Origin: Thermoanaerobacterales bacterium | GTDB taxonomy: Bacteria; Actinomycetota; Acidimicrobiia; Acidimicrobiales; JACDCH01 | Length of the DNA: 13,654 nucleotides | Reading direction: 5' to 3' | NCBI GenBank assembly: GCA_017577565.1 | Contig: PKRH01000097.1 | Coordinates: 1 to 13,654 of the forward strand | Shown: positions 12,315-13,654 of the stretch, one piece after another | How the letters are laid out: each line of letters begins with the position of its first letter | Position numbering within the stretch: the stretch's first letter is position 1 | The notes under the pieces: generated by a model | Seen by the model: the letters and a program-made list of their open reading frames with translations, nothing else | Told to the model about the DNA's origin: nothing | The model's database searches: none | Translations under genes and position numbers: made by a program

Positions 12315-13523
12315 ATGGCGGACACCGACACCGTGACGGCCGCGGACGGCGCACCGGGTGGCGGCCCTCGGGTGCGCCGGGCGGCCCGGCGGCGGATCGC
12401 CCGGGCCCGGTGGGTGCGGCGGCCCCGGTGGTCGGGCCTCCCGTTGGCCGGTGTCGTGGCGGTGGCGGCGGTGCTGCGGTTCCGGGGCCTGGGCGACCAG
12501 AGCTTCTGGTACGACGAGTGGGTCACGACCGAGGGGACCGACAACAACCTCGTCCCCCACCTGCTCCAGCAGATCGCCACCCGCGAGGGCGCGGGGCCGC
12601 CGTACTTCGTCCTCATGTGGTTCTGGGCCCGGCTGGTCGGCGACGGCGACGCCGCCCTGCGGTCCTTCTCGGCCCTCGCCGGGCTCGCCACCGTGCCGGT
12701 CGCCCACGCGCTGGCCCGGGAGCTCGGCTGCCGGCGGCGGGTCGCGCTGGGCGCGGCGCTGCTGGTGGCCGTCAACCCGATGCTCGTCTGGTACTCGCAG
12801 GAGGCCCGCCCCTACGGCTTGCTGGCGCTGGCCGGCGCGGTGTCCCTGCTGGCCGCGGCCCGGGCGGCGCGCACCGGCCGCCGCGCCGACCTCGTGCGGT
12901 GGGGCTTGGCGGCCGGGTTCGCGGTCGCCGTCCACTACCTCGCCCTGTGCCTGGCCGTCGCCGAGCTGGCGGTGCTGGCGCGCACCCGGGGGGTCGGGCG
13001 GCGCGACCTCGCCGCCGGGGCCGCGCCGCTCGGCGTCACGCTGGTCCTGCTGGCCCCGCTCCTCGCCGTCCAGCGGAGCCACGGCGGCAACCAGTCGTGG
13101 ATCCGGTCCTTCGCGCTGTCGTACCGGCTCGACGAGGCCGGGCAGCTCGCGCTGACCGGGCCGAGCCCGTTCCGGTGGCCACCCTGGGCGCTCGTGGCCG
13201 GGGTGCTGGCGCTCGGGGGCCTGGCCGCCGCCCGGCGCCTCGGCGCGCCGGAGCGGCGGGGGGGGGGCGGCGGCGGGGGGGGGGGGGCCCCCGGGGGGGG
13301 CCCGCCGGGGGGCGCCGCGGGCGCCGGGGGCGGCGCCCCGGGCGGCCGCCACTTTGTCGGCGCGCCGGGGGCGCCTGCCGTCGCCCGGGCCCGCGCCCTC
13401 CTCGGCGCCCCGGCGGCGGCGGCGGGGGGGGCCGTGGGGCGCGCGGGTGGGCGCCGCGGGGGCAGATGGGGCCGCCGAAAACGTCGAGGCGGGACGGGTT
13501 GTCCGTGGCCCCGCGGCGGGTGA
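12315..13523 (+). CDS. GT39/ArnT-like GT-C glycosyltransferase (3' end unreliable)
   Basis: Counting from ATG 12315, a basic Arg-rich N-terminus (19-39) precedes a first helix (about 41-55). The GT-C catalytic loop is FWYDEW (64-69, D67/E68). Next come GPPYFVLMWFW (94-104) and YSQEARPYGLLALA (160-173), typical of PMT_2/ArnT-like transferases. Several helices follow to about residue 308. Such enzymes move a sugar from a polyprenyl-phosphate donor to an outer-face acceptor. From about residue 314 (base 13255) the translation becomes Gly/Pro/Arg low complexity. The frame runs on to a TGA at 13521-13523, but a stretch such as GRHFVGAPGAPAVARARALL looks like a corrupted version of the helix expected there, so the final ~90 residues and the stop should not be trusted. 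GTG 12303 is in frame but too close to the GGAGGGGG ribosome binding site. Confidence 0.78.
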   Translation: MADTDTVTAADGAPGGGPRVRRAARRRIARARWVRRPRWSGLPLAGVVAVAAVLRFRGLGDQSFWYDEWVTTEGTDNNLVPHLLQQIATREGAGPPYFVLMWFWARLVGDGDAALRSFSALAGLATVPVAHALARELGCRRRVALGAALLVAVNPMLVWYSQEARPYGLLALAGAVSLLAAARAARTGRRADLVRWGLAAGFAVAVHYLALCLAVAELAVLARTRGVGRRDLAAGAAPLGVTLVLLAPLLAVQRSHGGNQSWIRSFALSYRLDEAGQLALTGPSPFRWPPWALVAGVLALGGLAAARRLGAPERRGGGGGGGGGAPGGGPPGGAAGAGGGAPGGRHFVGAPGAPAVARARALLGAPAAAAGGAVGRAGGRRGGRWGRRKRRGGTGCPWPRGG

Positions 13524-13654
13524 GACGGTCGCGCCGGACGGTGTAGGGGGGGCGGCGGGGGGCCCGGGGGGGGGGGGGGGCGGGGGTTGGGTCGGGGTCC
13601 GGGGGGGCTATGGGAAAGGTTGTCCCGGCGTTTGGTAGCGCAGAGGTGGTGCGG
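13255..13654. other. Low-complexity poly-G end, probable base-calling artefact
   Basis: About 400 bases dominated by G runs, for example around 13257-13320 and 13545-13610, in marked contrast with the balanced G/C use before 13250. Codon structure collapses here, and short AT-containing fragments such as CTATGGGAAAGG appear near the end. I see no reliable gene, RNA or repeat in it. Runs of G replacing other bases are typical of signal loss in two-colour sequencing chemistry near a contig end. The underlying DNA is most likely the rest of the GT39-like gene. Confidence 0.7.

Noticed and set aside
13625..13654. A GGTAGCGCAG-like stretch recalling a tRNA D-arm
   Set aside because: There is no matching acceptor or anticodon stem, and it lies in unreliable sequence at the window edge.

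Overview
The window is extremely GC-rich (well over 70% by eye) and densely coding, with GTG starts, strong G/C at third codon positions and compact operons. The combination DUF5719-type secreted protein, phosphomannomutase, Trm112-like protein and SIS-family phosphoglucose/phosphomannose isomerase is typical of Actinobacteria (Actinomycetota). The base composition and the near-leaderless promoters fit an environmental lineage such as Acidimicrobiia; that class is an inference. The last ~400 bases look like degraded base calling at a contig end.

Layout. (1) Bases 1-1883, +: 3' part of a secreted or membrane-anchored protein made of four DUF5719-like beta repeats. (2) 1957-2457, +: small membrane-anchored thioredoxin with a CSTC centre. 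(3) 2491-4572, -: the FtsH membrane AAA+ zinc protease, convergent with the thioredoxin gene. (4) 4673-5413, +: a CPBP-family membrane protease, divergent from ftsH across a 100-bp gap with a promoter for each gene. (5) 5453-8335, +: a large multi-membrane GT-C-like protein of the PTPS-related type. (6) 8320-9537, +: an N-terminal GtrA flippase-like domain fused to a dolichyl-phosphate-sugar synthase-like GT2. (7) 9588-12239, +: phosphomannomutase, Trm112-like protein and SIS isomerase in a tight operon. (8) 12315 to about 13255, +: the start of a GT39/ArnT-like GT-C glycosyltransferase, which then dissolves into poly-G sequence.

How the genes fit together. The isomerase and phosphomannomutase would convert fructose-6-P to mannose-6-P and then mannose-1-P. 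The GT2 domain would load a nucleotide sugar onto a polyprenyl phosphate, and its GtrA domain could help move the lipid-linked sugar across the membrane. The PTPS-related and GT39 proteins are candidate users of such a donor on the outer face. The whole therefore reads as an envelope glycosylation locus combined with membrane quality control (FtsH, CPBP protease, thioredoxin). The individual families are well supported; the pathway linkage is inferred from context.

Regulation. TANNNT-type -10 elements lie 6-9 nt before the starts of ftsH, the CPBP gene and manB, with a weaker version before the thioredoxin gene. This suggests leaderless or nearly leaderless transcripts. No tRNA, rRNA, CRISPR array, insertion sequence or phage gene was seen. 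Apart from the degraded end there is no non-coding stretch longer than about 100 bp. I did not find a clearly new defence or mobile system; the most interesting signals are domain architecture and promoter architecture.
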